Notes: generated by a model from the sequence alone, not told the origin. Positions 21,112-32,961 are shown, counted from the stretch's first letter. The stretch is DNA of 64,000 bases from Adiantum capillus-veneris (GCA_014529385.2 CM043970.1:43628779-43692778), one strand, 5' to 3'. Made by a program: numbers and translations.

Positions 21112-21552
21112 TCAGATCCGACTTATGAACTGTAAACATCTCTCTTTCATCTTCCCATCAATGATACAAAGGCAGTCCTCCATCATCTTTTTCTTGATAA
21201 TCTCCCAAGGAATAGTAACCTTGTAAAGCGAGATTTTCTCAAAATAGGCAAAATTTCGAGCATTCCAGATAAAAAACAGTAACCAAACTCTCAAGGATTG
21301 CATACAAAACTGCATTGCGTCATCCGGAAATTTGCACAACCCAAATGTCATAGAAAAGATAGACAGTTTGATAGGGACCCATTTTTGTACATGTTGTAAA
21401 ATCCATAGCCACCATTGTCTTACATTTTTGCAGTTCCAAAATAGGTGTTTAATGGTCTCCATAGCTTTACAATTTGGGCATTTCCCATCTGAAATACATT
21501 TCTTAAGTGGCAGTTCTCCACAGGGTAGAGAGCCTGTGAGAAGTCTCCACAA
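21112..21552 (-). pseudogene. LINE ORF2 C-terminal zinc-binding domain
   Basis: About 146 codons matching the plant LINE zf-RVT region: LWRLLTGSLPCGELPLKK, then GKCPNCKAMETIKHLFWNC with the Cys/His ligands, then a tryptophan-rich tail. It ends at a normal stop shortly before the A tail. It is out of frame with the upstream ORF2 part because of a slip in a run of nine T (minus strand) near 21550. Confidence 0.9.
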
Positions 21553-22400
21553 AAAAAAACTTGTGCTTATTCGAACAAGGAAGACTGCATAATACCATCA
21601 GCCACTGTATCCACCACTCTTGTGATTTGTTGAACCTCCAATATCTGTTGCATCTAGTTGAGATGTCCAAATCTGGAATAAGCAAAGTGTAGAACTGTGC
21701 CGTAGAATATTTCCACCAATCACCTGCATTCCCTGGTAAGTGCCAGTCTCGAAATCTTTCCCATAAGTTCTCTGTAAGGGGAACTTGAAGCCTGAATGTT
21801 TGAATACATAAGTCTATCCAACTTCTTCTAAAAGCATTCGACAGTCTGAATTGTCTCCTAGCTGCAAAAAAAGGAACAAACAACTCCTGAGAGTCCAACA
21901 TTTGATCAATGCATATGATACCTTTTCTGAATAACCTGATGGATGATAATCTGATAGCCACTGATTTAGCCAGAACCTTATACAGTAACCCCATCATGGT
22001 TATGGGTCTCCATTGTGATAAAGTTGAGCAGAATTTTTGCTTAGGAATGAGTTTAACAATTCCTTCTTTGAGATGAGGATCCATAACCTGTGATGCCCAG
22101 ATAGCATTGATTGCCTGCATAACCATACATTTCAGATGTGGCCAAAAATGCATCAAGAATTCCTTTGAAAGCCCACAAGCTCCAGGTGTTTTGTCATTTC
22201 CCAATTTAGTGATAGCATAGTAGAGTTCTCCTTCCTCAAAGCAGCCCTCAAGCCTCTGGGCATCACAGTTATTAATGCAAAAGTCCACAGAGGCTAACAT
22301 CACCTCCATTGCCTGTGCTCTTTCCTTTGAGGTATCCAGTGGTTTATTTAAGATAGCATTATAATGATCCACGCACGTTTGCACAAGGTTCTGGCTCTCC
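21550..22400 (-). pseudogene. LINE ORF2 reverse transcriptase, palm deleted
   Basis: The fingers region is clear: YYAITKLGNDKTPGACGLSK, then KEGIVKLIPKQ, then LSQWRPITMMGLLYKVLAK and SVAIRL. Immediately after that the sequence continues with a C-terminal segment (LFRKGIICIDQML and a long Trp/Phe-rich stretch). Roughly the whole polymerase core, including the GRSI, DFxKAFD, RQGCP and FxDD blocks, is therefore absent without disrupting the frame. The element could not self-mobilise. Confidence 0.88.
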
Positions 22401-22588
22401 GTGACTTCGGACCCATCCTCTGTTATAATTCTAGTGATAGCCTCTCGATTATGTTTGGTTTTCAGCTTATGAAAAAATCCCTTTGAGGTGTCATTTACAT
22501 CTGATAATTCTCTTACCCTGCATTTAGCAACCTCAGCCTCCGCTATAGATAGAAGAGCGCCCCTAATATCCTCAATTTCAGTACATAG

Positions 22589-23569
22589 CTATGTGGTTAC
22601 CTGTCCTTTATACACCTGTTCTAACAAGGGTTTAAGTTTCGCACACAATGCAGCCAGTTTCTGTCGCTTTTGGGTAGCTCTCATCTTACCATGATGTCTG
22701 ATACATTTTTGCATTTCAACACAAAAAAAATTCCAAGCATTAACCGGATCAGTACTTATCTGCTTAGCATGATTAGCACAATGTAGGACATCTGCTTGAA
22801 AGTGTTTATCATGTAACAACAGATTATTCACCATGAGAGGTCACACTTTACCAAATTTAACTGTTCTAGCATTAGCATCAGAAAGATTCAAAACGAGAGG
22901 AAAGTGATCAGACATACAGAAGTCAATCTGAACTTGCATTTGACAATTAGCAGGTAGCCATTCATCTTGCATAAAATAAAGTCTATCCAATCTAGACCAA
23001 GATGATATGTGCGATTTTGAATGAAAAGTGAACCCATTTGAGTTAAACCCATTTAACCAGGCATCTGACATTTGATGTAGGGATTCCAGGTCATCCCAGC
23101 AAGCAGCTTCCTCTTTTGACATAACAGTGGCTATGGATGTAGTATCCACCATTTTAGTAACCATATTGAAATCACCGCCAAAAATACCCTTGCCTAGAGT
23201 CATCAGTTTCAACCAAGACCAAGTTTCCATTCTATGATTCCAATTATTATTAGCATACACATTAAAAATATGTAGAGGTCCCCATGTCGAATCTACTATA
23301 GAGACAGAACAGCGACCCGAGGGATGATCCAACACCCATTGAGGGTTAAGAGAATTCTTAATATAATTCAGCACCCCAGAATACTCTCCTTTTCTCCCCC
23401 CATAAAAGCACGAGTATCCTTCGAAATGGTAAGTTTCTCCTGCTCTTTTACGTCATTTATGCTCTTGTATAAGCACTACATCGAGATCTTTTTGCAGAAT
23501 CCATTTATTAAGCATGGCAAGCCTATTGGGGTCATTAAGACCTTTCACATTAAAGGTTGCAACTTTCAT
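22589..23569 (-). pseudogene. LINE ORF2 endonuclease
   Basis: APE-type endonuclease, which nicks target DNA to start target-primed reverse transcription. The start is placed at the ATG at 23567-23569 because MKVATFNVKGLNDPNRL is the typical beginning. Catalytic landmarks follow in order: the Asn in FNVKGLN, the Glu in VLIQEHK, GGDFNMV, SRLDRLYF and the terminal SDHFPLVL with its Asp-His. One TGA follows QEHK near 23452, and another break near 22,838 separates the linker to the reverse transcriptase. Otherwise it is well preserved. Confidence 0.9.
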
Positions 23570-23940
23570 GAGGGAGTGTTCATAACAACCTGAGTGTTAC
23601 CGCCTTCATTTGAGTTATCATCAATGTCCCCCATGTTGACCTCAAGGTTAAGCGCAGGTTCCTCCCGAATAAGTGGTAGTTTTTCAGCGATATTGCATGC
23701 TGCCTCAATAACAGCCAAAGTGTCATGTGAAGGCATGTCTTGCAGGATGTCAAATACATTGGGACTAATGTAACTTGAGGAAGGCTGTCGGGGTTTGAAG
23801 GATTTCCTAGCCGAGACAGTTTGAAACCCATCCGCATCAATGGGTCTTTTCCCCTTATCAGCGGTTCTGTTAATACCATGAGGATTATTAGAAGAGGCTG
23901 GACCTTGATGCCCATTACCCGATCTAGCCTGGTTTAGGTT
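23570..23940 (-). pseudogene. LINE ORF1, C-terminal remnant
   Basis: Open sequence on the minus strand (in the frame reading DGFQTVSARKSFKPRQ and VFDILQDMPSHDTLAV), immediately upstream of the endonuclease start. In plant L1s this position holds the end of ORF1, an RNA-binding protein. I do not see the RNA-recognition part or zinc knuckle, so the 5' portion is missing or beyond the edge of similarity. Confidence 0.55.
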
Positions 23941-24760
23941 TGAGCCTTAGTAAATTCAATATACACATCAAATCCCTACCTCTTTGTAATGGCAACCTCA
24001 AAAGTCCTGCTTATGGTGATGCCTTAGATGATGGCCATGGTAGTGTCGATGATGTTGGTCTCAAGTTTTGAGATGTACCGTGGGGAACATTTTAAGTGTC
24101 CCTTTGGCATACATAACTTGATGAGGTAATCGGGAAGAGTTTGCAAGCCCTATCACTCTACCATTGAGGTTGAGTATGAAGCCTAGCATAACAAAGATTA
24201 GGCTTTTTCCTTTATATGTGTGGTGGCTACGCTGCTAAATGCATACAATATCACATATTATTATGCGTCTATAATTGCTTTAGGAATTTGGTTTTTTTTT
24301 TGCCAATCTTTTTTCTTCCCAATATAGTGTGTCATCCCCTCATATCTCATGGCTATTGGAATGCAATTATCCTATCTATAAAACGAAAATGAGTGGCCAC
24401 CATGTGGCTGCAAATCTATGACGTTATTTGTAGATCTATATCTATATTAAAATGATAGAGGCGAGGCACTTGGCAGCATTTTCTTGCAGCTATGCTTTTG
24501 AACTCCTAGCCTTAGCATCTATTGCGCTACCACCTTGGCATATCCTTGCATTGGCATGTCACTTAGTGCCACATTGTGGCCTTTCCTTGTTTGCGCGTTG
24601 TTGCACTAGGCAGTAATCTTCGAGGCTTTGCCCTAACATTGATATGTAGGGCCGCACCCACCCTTGGCATTGAGATGTGGGGGCAGTTGCACACTCACCA
24701 TCCATGACCGTGTCAGGCCTAGCTCTCAATGCATTCGTTGAGCTACAGACTATTCCCACT
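23940..24760. repeat. Duplicated anonymous segment (partner 52.48-53.36 kb)
   Basis: It matches 52,478-53,360 collinearly from GGTTTGAGCCTTAGTAAATT to GAGCTACAGAC. The partner carries about 90 extra bases near 52,525-52,615. It includes a possible tRNA-like block on the minus strand at 24,493-24,540. No protein-coding sequence is recognised. Confidence 0.85.
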
Positions 24761-25020
24761 CTCGACAGGCTACTTGAAATGTGCTACTTAATTGCCACTG
24801 CCCTTTGCTATGCAATATCCCTATTCCAAGTTTCAACCCAAATCTGTGCGGCTTTTTTGAGTTCACTTAGAGATTCCATATGCACCTTTGGGCTACTTGG
24901 AATCACTATTGGGGGCTTCGTTTCGACACCCTTTAATTTTGGTCAATGGAGGTGATCATGATGTTCACCCTCGATACTCTCTCTATCAATCTATGTAAGT
25001 ACAAATGTGTAGCTAGGGCC

Positions 25021-25210
25021 AATTGTACTATTAATTCTCTCTCTCTCTCTCTCTCTCTGTGTCTCTCTCTCTCTCTCTCTACTATGGTTCAAGGTGACAT
25101 TGTCTCCTCTAGCCTCTTAGCAAGTCGTAGGAGGTGATTGGGACATTCAATCTCGATGCTTTGTATTTTATTTTCCATGCAGACTCGCAGCTAGGGAGAA
25201 TTGTACCACC

Positions 25211-25269
<59 letters not shown>

Positions 25270-25437
25270 ATGATATAATATCATTCAAACTTAATCTACA
25301 AATATAGAGTATTACTAATGGGTTCAAAAAATTAAAAGGCCAAAAACTCTAAGATTAACTTTGAACTCGCGCTACACTAGCCTAGTCTAAGGTTGTTTTT
25401 ACTATTGGCGCAAGAAGCAGGAAGCTGAAGCAACGTA

Positions 25438-25517
<80 letters not shown>

Positions 25518-25610
25518 TCAAGGTCGAGGGCGGCTATACAATTGGTGCAAGAAGCAGGAAGCCACTGAAGTTGAAGCAATGTAGAGAGAGAGAGAGAGAG
25601 AGAGAGAGAG
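25021..25610. repeat. Cluster of CT and GA microsatellites
   Basis: CT arrays at about 25038-25081 and 25213-25263, then GA arrays at about 25449-25519 and 25583-25610. The strand of the purine run switches between 25263 and 25441. Repeated flanking text (GGTGCAAGAAGCAGGAAGC, twice) shows a local duplication. Reading frames across them are meaningless. Confidence 0.95.
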
Positions 25611-25822
25611 CCATCAAGGTCAAGAGCAGAAAATCAATCAATACAATGCTACGACAATAAATTGCTATTAGACTTTCAACACAAAACGATAAGTGACCGA
25701 CGCAAATGGTGTGTGGTTTGGGAAGATGATCGTCTGAGCAAGGGACAATGCCAAACTAAGAAAGAGGCTATGGTAGTGGTGCGTGGAAAGCTATGAAAGA
25801 GAACCGTCTGCAAAAGTAGTAG

Positions 25823-26025
25823 AAGAGGGCGGTAGAGAAGAGCGAGCGACCCTTGACGTAGTGAAATGGAAGGTGAGTCTTGAATGAAATAAAAAATCAA
25901 AACTATACTCTCAAAGGCTACATTTATAAAAAGAGGGCTGTAGAGAAGAGGGAGCGACCCTTGACGTAGTGAAATGGAAGGTGAGCCTTGAATGAAATAA
26001 AAAAACAAAAGTATACTCCCCCAAA
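25823..26025. repeat. 108-bp tandem duplication
   Basis: Two adjacent copies begin AAGAGGGC at 25823 and 25931. Both contain GCGACCCTTGACGTAGTGAA and GAATGAAATAAAAAA. They differ by a few substitutions. Confidence 0.88.
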
Positions 26026-26459
26026 ACCCAAAAAACAACAAAACCCGTCAACGCATCTTGATCCCTTTTTGCAACATTTTTTTTTTCCTGAGAATGGGGA
26101 GACCTACTAGTATAATCTAAATATAACATACGAAAAACATAAATATGATGTAAATGTAAACTTAGAATATATAGATAATTTTGATGTAAGTAATACATAA
26201 ATAGGAAAAAAACTCTAGATTTAGAAATGTAATTTAAAAATAGATGTATATTTTGCATGTGTCGTTGAAAAATAAGTAATGTATTTAATAAATAGATATA
26301 GAAAAAACATTGACAGAGTATTCAGGTTTATGTGCAAAGATCTAGAGAAGTTATATACAGTTACGACGAGTTTCTTCCTTGAAAGAAAAACCAAATTCCA
26401 TGAATGAATTAAGTGCAAATAGAAAGATATGAGAAAGGAGATTGGATTACACAACATGA

Positions 26460-26703
26460 ATGGAAGTGACAATGTCAAAAGAGACTTCATCCTCATTGCT
26501 CGAGGCAATGACAGCTAGTGCCATCAATATCAAGAAGATGACTACACACATAGCACGTAGCAGCGACAATGGGAAGGGCTAGCTCTCCCTAAGGAGTTTT
26601 TGTGCTTCGTCAGTGGTCCTCGGATATTGGCAGCGTGGGGCTTAAAAGTATATATTGCACAGAGTTAGTGGCATTGAAAGGTGAGACAAAGACAACCGCG
26701 CCC

Positions 26704-26780
<77 letters not shown>

Positions 26781-27130
26781 CTCGGATCAGCGTACACCAC
26801 GTGGGTGGCAACGCCAACTATCGTGGTGCAAGGGATGCCCGCTGGTCACAACTGCGTCTGCCAATAGATATTCGTGGCATAGGAGGCATGGTCGTAGAGA
26901 GTATAAGGAAGAATGCAACGCCCATGCAGGGAGAGGATGGCATCACAAATTTGGTGGGCAACACACGGCCGTTGGTAATTGGGGTAGGCACTGGACTGGC
27001 TGCCGGACCTATCATGTGTCGGTGGGGACGGTGGCGGGCACCGGCGTGTACGACGGGCACCACAACCGGACGGACGGGGTGACACATGCGGGTAAGCAAA
27101 ATGTGCAGCTCCCGCTCTGATGTGTTTTTA
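26460..27130 (+). pseudogene. Gene-like relic of unknown function (partner 43.06-43.63 kb)
   Basis: The order is an ATG (about 26459) beginning MEVTMSKETSSSLLEA and ending at a TAG about 40 codons on, a spacer, a 37-unit GA microsatellite (26705-26777), then a GC-rich block open in two plus frames and one minus frame to about 27120. An inverted, diverged copy lies at 43,060-43,631, where the ATG segment reads MEVTMSKHIAFSLLDAMTSA and the GC-rich block is also conserved but there is no GA array. Conservation of an ATG and its leader in two copies suggests an old transcribed unit. I recognise no domain, and it could be a non-coding repeat. Confidence 0.4.
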
Positions 27131-27269
27131 TCAGGGACGCACCATGTCTTGAGGGTGGCGGGATGAACATCAGGATACAATGGCGTAGCAATGCTGGCCG
27201 TCGTCGAGCTGTATGCAATTGAACAAGAGTGTTAATTTATGCATAGTATAGGTTATGCCACGTCAACAA

Positions 27270-27461
27270 CATCATCGTTGATTGCTACATGCCGTAACAA
27301 CATCATCAGCGTTAATTGCTGCATGCCATAACAAGATCATTGTTAATTGTTGCATGCCTGCGCGCTGCTGCTCTTGGGCCAAGGCGCTGCCTGCTAGCAA
27401 ACATCCCCAAACAGATGCATACATGAAGCGCCAACGTCGAACTATTCCTCCTGCCTTCCAT
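27270..27461 (-). pseudogene. Secreted-protein-like relic, frameshifted copy
   Basis: On the minus strand from the ATG at 27459-27461 it begins MEGRRNSSTLALHVCIC, as does the copy at 53.5-53.68 kb. Here an extra base in the hydrophobic stretch throws it out of frame before the cleavage site. Downstream is a short tandem run of a ~33-bp unit (TTGTTGCATGC type), which makes the C-terminal part repetitive. The family is unknown. Confidence 0.45.
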
Positions 27462-27489
27462 CTTGCTTCTCTCCTTCTCCTGTTACAGT

Positions 27490-28560
27490 AATTACTAATG
27501 ATTGAAAAAATGAAGCGCCTTGTGGCCCTTTATATAGAGATTACACTCTATGGTCCTATTTCCGTGGGAATATATTAGATTCTAATATATTAGATTATTA
27601 CAAGGTTTGAATTCCCCTTGATTTTGTAGGTTCCCCTACCTTGAGGTAATTTGAAGTATAATGGTGAATTCAAAAAGGTGGGGTTCAATCACCGAAATAC
27701 ACGCAGTTAAAAACTCACATGTGACAAAATTGACAAGTAAACTAGTCACTATGTTTGGAGCTTCTCACAATAAAGTTTTGTAGGTCGTAGGGGTAGCTAC
27801 ATTGAATCTATGTTTCTTTAGAGCACTCCTCAAGCATACCTAAGAGTGAAGACACATATCAGGAGACCTTGATACACAATGCAATCTTAACGGGGATCCT
27901 TCTAGTGGTAAAGAAATTATATTCGGATGCTTTTACATTAGGTCTCTCTTTATTTTGTACGCCTTTTCACCTTCAAAGTTGAATTTGAGGTAAATTCCAA
28001 AGTTGGTAGGTGTGATTACAATAACTCCATGTTTCTTTCCAGCACTTCAGAGGCATGGCCAAGAGTGAAATTACACATGGACAGAAAGGGCACATCTTGA
28101 TAGACAATGAAGTCTCAAGGGGGACTTAAGTGACTATATTTGCAGGAATTTAACAAAAAATTAATTAAATATATGTTTCAAACTTTGTAGGTTTGATTAC
28201 ATTAAGTATATAGCACTACTTAGGCATACATACGTAAGGCTGAAAGACATGGACACAGGGGGCACATATCAAGAGATCTTCATAGACGATTAGATCTCAA
28301 GGGCGAACCTTTTAGAGGTATACTGATTATATTCGAAGGATTTTCTACCGTCAAATCATCTACGAGTTCAACGTTGATAAACCACTTTTTGTTTGTACAT
28401 AGTAGGAGCTATATGCATGGAAATCTGTATATAACGAGGTGTTTACATGAATTTGGAATGTGATATTTGTTTTCAAGTATGGCGAACGATGTATAGATGT
28501 CAAATAGTCATGTTGTGTGTCGACGGTCAGTCACATGCACGTGCGTGGACATGATAGCAT
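27490..28560. repeat. Three diverged ~200-bp repeats in otherwise unassigned DNA
   Basis: Units start near 27778, 27998 and 28176. Each opens with GTAGGT...GATTACA-like text, then a GCACT-CC/GCAT block, then ACACATATCA/GGCACAT and TAGACAATGAAGTCTCAAGG-type text, and ends near an ATATTCG motif. They are old and diverged. No coding sequence is seen from 27,490 to 28,560. Confidence 0.5.
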
Positions 28561-28566
28561 ATTTTA

Positions 28567-29217
28567 GGGATCCCAATGGGATTTTCTTGTTCTCCTGTTA
28601 TGTGTAATCTTTATCTTTGTCACTTCGAATTTCAATGGCTTATAAAAATGATGAGTGACCCAGCCAGGGCTTTGTTACTTTCACACTTTATTCATATGTT
28701 TAGGTTTATGGATGACCTATGTAGCGTGAACAATCCCATGTTCGAAGAAACGCTTAGAGAGATTTATCCGACCTGTCTTAATATTGAACCTACCTTCCTA
28801 GATAGAATAATGAGGCTTGATAAATGGTTTGTCTCTAGGACTCACTTCTTGAATATCGAGATTACTTTAACTCCCCCATTCTTGGGTAATTTTTATACTC
28901 GTTTCTTTTGGAAAAGAGAAAATCTGAAAAGACAAAATCTGAAGATCAAATCCTCTGTATTTACCAAAAGGAAAAGCAATAGACCCTTTAGAAACTCCTT
29001 ACACACATGTCTAGGAATGATGTTCCTTATAGCTTATGACTCATGAAACAGCTTTTCAGCATATCAAGAAATCAACACTCTGATTACCAAGTTTATCAAT
29101 AATGGGTTTCATAAAAAAGACCTTGTTGCATGTATCTACAATTCCTTAAAAATGCATAAATGGTCTAGCCTTAAGTATGACCTACAAAGCTTGATTAGTC
29201 TCACTAAACCAGAATAA
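28567..29217 (+). pseudogene. Penelope-like reverse transcriptase fragment
   Basis: An RT piece of 216 codons with one internal TGA (29044-29046). It starts exactly at motif B (GIPMGFSCSPVMCNLYLC), followed by the active-site box FRFMDDLCSVNN with both Asp intact. Then come FEETLREIYPTCLNIEPT, FLNIEITL and a C-terminal thumb-like segment (TKFINNGFHKKDLVACIYN). The MDDLCSVNN...IYP arrangement is unlike LINE, copia or gypsy RTs and resembles Penelope-related RTs (inference from memory of that family). The N-terminal RT motifs and any GIY-YIG endonuclease are not visible. The start abuts TATTTTAG, so an exon boundary is possible. The sequence downstream is unassigned. Confidence 0.65.
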
Positions 29218-29350
29218 AATACTCTTCAGTAAATATTTATGTAAAGAAAACCCTTTCTTTTTGAATGCTTATTTTCTCTTGTCAAGGTAGTAGGCCCATT
29301 TTCTTGGGGTCTACTACCTCGTAGAATATGCTGCCTGGGAATGAGTGGGC

Positions 29351-29395
<45 letters not shown>

Positions 29396-32300
29396 GACAA
29401 AATTGCATTGATCCTTACTCATGTTTCGCTACAAATAATTTTAATGAAAAAGCATGGCGTTGAGTCTATAAAACTTTTGTTACTTTTTTGGCCATTACAT
29501 CTCATTTTACCCATCCATTACATGATCACATAGGCAACTGTCACAATAGTAACAAATGTTTGGGCGCTCAGCCAAAGGTAAGATATGGTTAACTAAAATC
29601 ACTCCTAACTCTTTGGTATAGGGTGTCTGGTTAAAGTATCCTCCTAAGGGTATGCCAAATGAGGATACAAATTTATTTTATGATGTGGTAGAAACTATGC
29701 TAGAAAATATAATTGATCATTAAATCCACGCTTTATTAAGTGTCCCACATTATAATACTGTGGCCCTATACCTAGGGCTTCCCTGACCATCCCCAGATGG
29801 ATGTTATTCTTGAAGTGTTCTCGACCGCAAAGGGTCACCCGTGTTATTCTATTTTGATATGTCCACCATTTCGTACAAATGTTCCTAATTGAGGGAATAG
29901 AAGATGCTCATAATGGAGCATGGTCGTCTCCCAGATTGACTCTCTTGACTACTGCAAATGAGCAAGAGATATCGCTAATGCTTGTTCTTGAATATAAGCC
30001 ATAGCTGATAAAGTATAAAGACACAGCTAAAGACAAGCTATGGAAGAAACTTGTAAGCTCCTGTAAGATCAGAAGTGCCCAAGTTGGTTACAGTGCATTC
30101 TATGATAGAATATGCTTGTCTTATATAGACCCTCATTGCACCCTCTTTTTGGATGTTATCCATACTAAATACCCTCCTTATGTGCCCTCACTTCTTGAAT
30201 ACTGTAACACTGTAACTTTTTTTCATGCCATATATTCCCCTTGGAACATACCTATTTGGCAATCCGACTGATATTAGTCTCTTATAATATGTCAATATTA
30301 TTGGTAATTATTCGTCAAAATCCTTCTAATGTTGGAGTCCTTACCGCATTTTTTTTTTTTTTTTGAGGCGAGCTTCGGCTTTAGTTAAAAAAAGTCTTAA
30401 CTAGCTACTGCCACTTACTATTTCTCTTATTTTCTTCACTAGCAGTAAATGGTAATGGGATTCATTTTTAGCCTTTTTTTTAAAATTATTATAATAGTGA
30501 GTCCATGCTGCCTATTAACCCTAACCTTTTGTATCACTGGTATGGCGTGTTCTTGCTACCGCCTGCATATTGTGACCCTGTCCTTTTGGATGCTCTATCA
30601 CACGCTACCTTCTATTTAAGAAAGGTGTTTGCACTAACTAGCGGCTCCCGCGCTTACGACTCACGTATCTTGCACTATTACAATCCCTGATGACCCAAGC
30701 TATAAGCGATAAACAAGAGTGCATTGATAGCTAGCTACTGTCTGGTCTTATCACCTACAGTTGGACTGTGTCGTCTATAAATTCCACACGGAATGTGATC
30801 AGGTGAGTACTAAACTCACTTAGCAATTGTTATGTGACTGTTAACTGTGGGGACTACAACATGCCTAAAACTAAAGAGAATGTGGTTGTGGAGTTGTCTT
30901 CTCCTCCGAGTTTAGAGGTGCTTTATTTTTTAAAATTGTTGTAACTCGGCTTGCTTTTAAAATGGGGTTGAGCAGATTTAGTTAAGTTTATGAGTAATGG
31001 GATAAACTTAAGTTAGATAGCATGCTTTATGGTTTTAACTATTGCTCATTGGATGGATTTATGATGGATTGGAGGTTGTGATTCTTTGTGGGTTGTTGTT
31101 GCTGATTTTCGTAAAATAATTTCTCAATATTGATTATGTGCTGGAAACAGAGGTATTGCAAGTTTTTGAAAAGTTTCGGAGGATAAAAAAATCTTCAAGA
31201 ACTTTTTGATTGTGCCGGGCTGTGACTGTTAAAATGCTTGGGTAATTAGTAAAACTCCTGGTTTGAGTTACTCTCGCTAATTGGACAGACTTTAGATCGA
31301 ATGTGGCTCAGTTCCGGGGTCTGTTTCACTAAATTTTTTGATAAGTGTAAGCTCACTGTCATATTGAGTACTAGTTTCCGAGGAGCTGCCCTATGTTGAA
31401 AAGATTTGTAAATTTTGAATAGCATCACTTACCCTATTGATGTAGTATTTTTTACATTTTTACTTGATCTCTTTTACCTTCTTACAATATCACCTACCTG
31501 TAAGATTGCTGAGAGTTTTTTGTGGCTCGCCACCTGCTCAGTTTGTTGACTGGTTACTGCTTGCCTGGTTTTAGTTTGGACCCTCAGCTATACAATAAAC
31601 TAAGCCTGCCAGTATTTGCTCTTTCTTTATCTTATTTTAGTATGTAGGAAGATGTTCGCCTACCCGCTTGATGCGGCTACAAGGAAAAATTTTAAGGGTT
31701 GATGGTTTAATAGGTTCTCTCTAGTGTTAGAGATTTCGTCGACTTTGCTTTAGCTGGTCCCGGCTTTTTAGCCTTACTTCAACTTTTCTCTGTCTGCTTC
31801 TGTGTTGGTTCTGGGTAATGCTTTTTCTTAATTGCATAGACTTGCCTGGCTATTGTTTTTCAAAATAGTAGCATGACGGTATACACTATCAATACATATA
31901 TATATTCTTTTTCCTTACAAAAAAGACTTATACTGTCACTTTTTCTAAATGAAAAGAGAGGAAAGGATTGAGTAGTATATGGTAACATGGAATGAAATGT
32001 AGTTTGTAACACGCTTTGATAAAAGTATGTCGGACATGACAAAAACTAAGAGATAGAGGTATTTTTTATGATGGCAGTAAATATGATTGAACGTGCTCAA
32101 AACTCATAAAATAGGCTCTGGTTTGTATTTAAAATTTGGGAAAAACTTTGATGGGAGCTTTTTCTATGGGAAATCTCAGCTTTTAAATACCTAAAACTTT
32201 CGTACAGTAAGAACTTTACAAAAGAATTTCTTTTTCTATATATCAAATTACAACATTTGTTTTTTTCATTGGGACATGGATAACAACTGAGATGCCCATG

Positions 32301-32960
32301 CATCACATGTACACAGTAACAATTGCTAACCGAGCGTTTTCTTGTTTACTATGGGTGCAGGTGCGGGCTACCTTCTTTGATTAAAACATACTATTCAACG
32401 TGGTTGATGACATGGGGGTTTTCTTTTACCTTAAAGCAACATCACTTCTAAATTGGGATTACTTTTTCCCTTGTTTTACTTTGTTCTCTTCACTACCTTG
32501 TACAAAATTTATTTTCAACAGCAAATGAATTATTGTACAATTCTATTGTATTTAACTAGAATTTCTTGTCTGTGAAACTTGATCTTCTTCTTCACACTAC
32601 ACTCTTCCTCTCTCTCTCCTAATTCTTAATCTTTGCCTCTTACCATTATCTCATTCCAAGTAGCCAAATTAGTGGTCTTCAAGCAAAGTGAAAAGCCGAC
32701 TACATCCAAAGCAAGCAGAAGACTAGACCATACACACACTAAGGTAACATTTTCTTATTCTTTTATGCTCTTGCACTTACTTGAAAGTGATTTACTTTCA
32801 TGCTTACATAAATTTATGCTTAAGCTCTCATTTTTTCTTTAAGCAAGCCTTTTTCTTGAGAAGAAGAAATAACTACTTAATTTTTTTGTTTCCCTCTAAT
32901 TATGGTTCATTACTACTAACCATGTTGCTAGCAGCTAACCCTTATGTTATTTCAAGTTCC
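29218..32960. other. Long unassigned region
   Basis: Apart from an AC microsatellite at about 29352-29393, I can assign nothing here. On the plus strand near 29,960-30,270 a stretch of about 110 codons with one stop (for example AKDKLWKKLVSSCKIRSAQV) may be a further relic of the upstream reverse transcriptase element, but there is no motif. Short ATG frames at 30505 and 30862 have no support. Base composition becomes less AC/GA-repetitive than in the flanks. Confidence 0.5.
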
Positions 32961-32961
32961 A

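Larger units (their letters stand above)
21051..23940 (-). mobile_element. L1-type LINE, internally deleted
   Basis: A non-LTR retrotransposon on the minus strand. Its 3' end is a 10-base A run (T on the plus strand at 21051-21060). Reading leftward from 23.94 kb: the end of ORF1, then ORF2 with APE-type endonuclease, the N-terminal part of reverse transcriptase, and the C-terminal zinc-binding domain. The polymerase palm, including the catalytic YADD-type box, is missing. A CT microsatellite adjoins the tail. I could not define a target-site duplication, and the 5' end is uncertain. Confidence 0.9.

Noticed and set aside
26602-27120. 172-codon plus-strand frame with a long Arg-Glu repeat
   Set aside because: The middle is a GA microsatellite. 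Only the flanking GC-rich block is of interest, and it is reported as a relic.
30862-31700. Possible long decayed protein starting MPKTKENVV
   Set aside because: About 15 stops in 275 codons is the density expected by chance; only the first 27 codons look protein-like.
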